From the NCBI GenBank assembly GCA_003525905.1, contig DQIA01000104.1, positions 1 through 12,309 on the forward strand: a DNA stretch of 12,309 nt. The letters are read 5' to 3'. Positions within the stretch are counted from its first letter, which is position 1. Each line of letters opens with the position of its first letter. This document shows, in pieces, positions 11,516 to 12,309 of this stretch. The position numbers and the translations under genes are program-made. The notes under the pieces are model-generated. The model saw nothing but the letters and a program-made list of their open reading frames with translations. It did not search any database and was not told where the DNA came from. The DNA is from Clostridiales bacterium. GTDB taxonomy: Bacteria; Bacillota; Clostridia; Oscillospirales; Oscillospiraceae.

Positions 11516-12309
11516 ATGGGAAACGCCCTGCGGCACGTCAGAGGGGAAAGTCAGAAGAATATCGTCCGCTTCATAGAAGGGCTGAGTGGGAAGTATTCCC
11601 GCTGGGACATCTGGCAGGACTTCATCATCATGTCGGCCATCGCAATCGCCAACACGATGGGAGGCCCGCAGGCCAAGGCCAGGGAAGAAATGTACCGCAG
11701 CCGCGCAGAGAAGTATTCCGCTAAGGAGCTGGAAGTCTTTGCAGATATGTTGCTTGAGGTCGTAGCCGAATTGGAGCGCGATCCCGAGCAGGACTTCCTC
11801 GGTGAGCTTTTTATGGCGCTCGGCCTCGGAAACGAATGGAAAGGACAGTTCTTCACTCCGTACAGTGTCTGCAGGGCGATGTCCGCGATGACCTATGCGC
11901 CTGATATGACGGCGCGGATAGAAAAGCAGGGCTGGATATCTGTGAACGACCCCGCCTGCGGAGCCGGTGCGCTGCTGGTTGCATTTGCCAATGAGTGCCG
12001 GAGACAGCATATCAACTATCAGACCTCAGTGTTGTTCGTGGCGCAGGACATAGATTTCCTCGCCGGTTGTATGTGTTACATCCAACTGAGCTTGCTCGGC
12101 TGCCCCGGCTATGTTGTCATTGACGACTCGCTCCTGCGGCCGTCCACCAGCTACGACGCCCGCGGACTGCTGCCAAAGGACGGCCCGCAGGTCTGGTACA
12201 CGCCGATGTACTTCCGCGATGTCTGGCACTACCGCCGTATCGGGGCGCAAATGGATATCCTGTTTCGGAACGCGGCAGAGCAGGTACCGGCAGAGCCGCC
12301 GGCGCCTGC
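11516..12309 (+). CDS. N-6 adenine DNA methylase-like protein, N-terminal part, motif IV not visible
   Basis: 264 codons are open to the right edge. The protein has the layout of type I-like N-6 methylases (PF02384): an N-terminal helical part, GQFFTPY at 110-116, then DPACGAGA at 145-152 as the AdoMet-binding motif I, then QDID at 177-180 as the acidic second strand, then DDSL at 203-206 in the motif III position. After that, through residue 264, no N/D-P-P-Y/F catalytic motif IV appears, although it normally follows motif III within about 20-30 residues; the stretch is instead aromatic (VWYTPMYFRDVWHYRR). AAGGAGG lies 8 nt before ATG 11516. It may bind AdoMet and DNA without methylating, or use a divergent motif. 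The gene is incomplete, so a later motif cannot be fully excluded. Confidence 0.82.
   Translation, partial: MGNALRHVRGESQKNIVRFIEGLSGKYSRWDIWQDFIIMSAIAIANTMGGPQAKAREEMYRSRAEKYSAKELEVFADMLLEVVAELERDPEQDFLGELFMALGLGNEWKGQFFTPYSVCRAMSAMTYAPDMTARIEKQGWISVNDPACGAGALLVAFANECRRQHINYQTSVLFVAQDIDFLAGCMCYIQLSLLGCPGYVVIDDSLLRPSTSYDARGLLPKDGPQVWYTPMYFRDVWHYRRIGAQMDILFRNAAEQVPAEPPAP

Overview
The window looks like the left part of a temperate siphovirus-type prophage (or closely related phage) of a GC-rich member of the Clostridia, most like the gut Oscillospiraceae/Ruminococcaceae group. That assignment is inferred from strong Shine-Dalgarno sites (AAGGAGG) before nearly every gene, a Firmicutes-style gene set (large serine integrase, G39P-like helicase loader, RecU resolvase, phage replisome-organiser protein) and high-GC codon use. 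No ribosomal RNA, tRNA, insertion sequence or CRISPR array was seen.

Layout. 1-1594 (minus): large serine integrase, cut by the window edge at its C-terminus. 1595-1796: no gene, but an unusual block of simple repeats (a hexamer array, an alternating GC tract, three 11-bp tandem repeats and a perfect 22-bp palindrome). 1797-2054 (minus): a short YbjQ/UPF0145-family gene, probably an accessory passenger. 2203-2358 (plus): a possible 51-residue ORF converging on the repressor. 2279-2689 (minus) and 2869-3069 (plus): a divergent CI-like/Cro-like pair of XRE regulators around a control region with two sigma-A promoters and operator-like inverted repeats. This is the lysogeny switch.

From 3102 to the right edge everything reads rightward as one tightly packed early operon, with gaps mostly under 20 nt and many ATGA/GTGA overlaps. 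First come six small early genes (3102-4669), two of them zinc-ribbon-like and one with a ribbon-helix-helix-like tail. Then a recombination module: Sak4-like P-loop ATPase (4684-5649), PD-(D/E)XK nuclease (5650-6261), a possible NinB-like protein (6258-6797), a DUF3268 zinc-finger protein (6794-7195), a small unknown (7167-7439) and SSB (7429-7935). Next is a replication-initiation pair: replisome organiser (7986-8717) and G39P-like loader (8714-9268). Then a membrane-anchored SleB-type cell wall hydrolase (9265-9882), a two-helix membrane protein (9888-10070), RecU-like resolvase (10067-10579), a protein carrying an FtsK-gamma DNA-binding domain with no motor (10599-11282), a small unknown (11282-11512), and the start of an N-6 adenine methylase-like protein that lacks a visible catalytic motif IV (11516 onward).

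How it fits together: the integrase sets lysogeny, the repressor pair decides whether the rightward operon is on, and the operon supplies initiator plus loader to recruit the host helicase, SSB plus Sak4 plus nuclease for annealing-type recombination, and RecU to resolve branched DNA. The items most worth a second look are the FtsK-gamma protein without a motor, the methylase-like protein without NPPY, and the repeat/palindrome block beside the serine integrase. I did not find a clearly new defence or toxin system.
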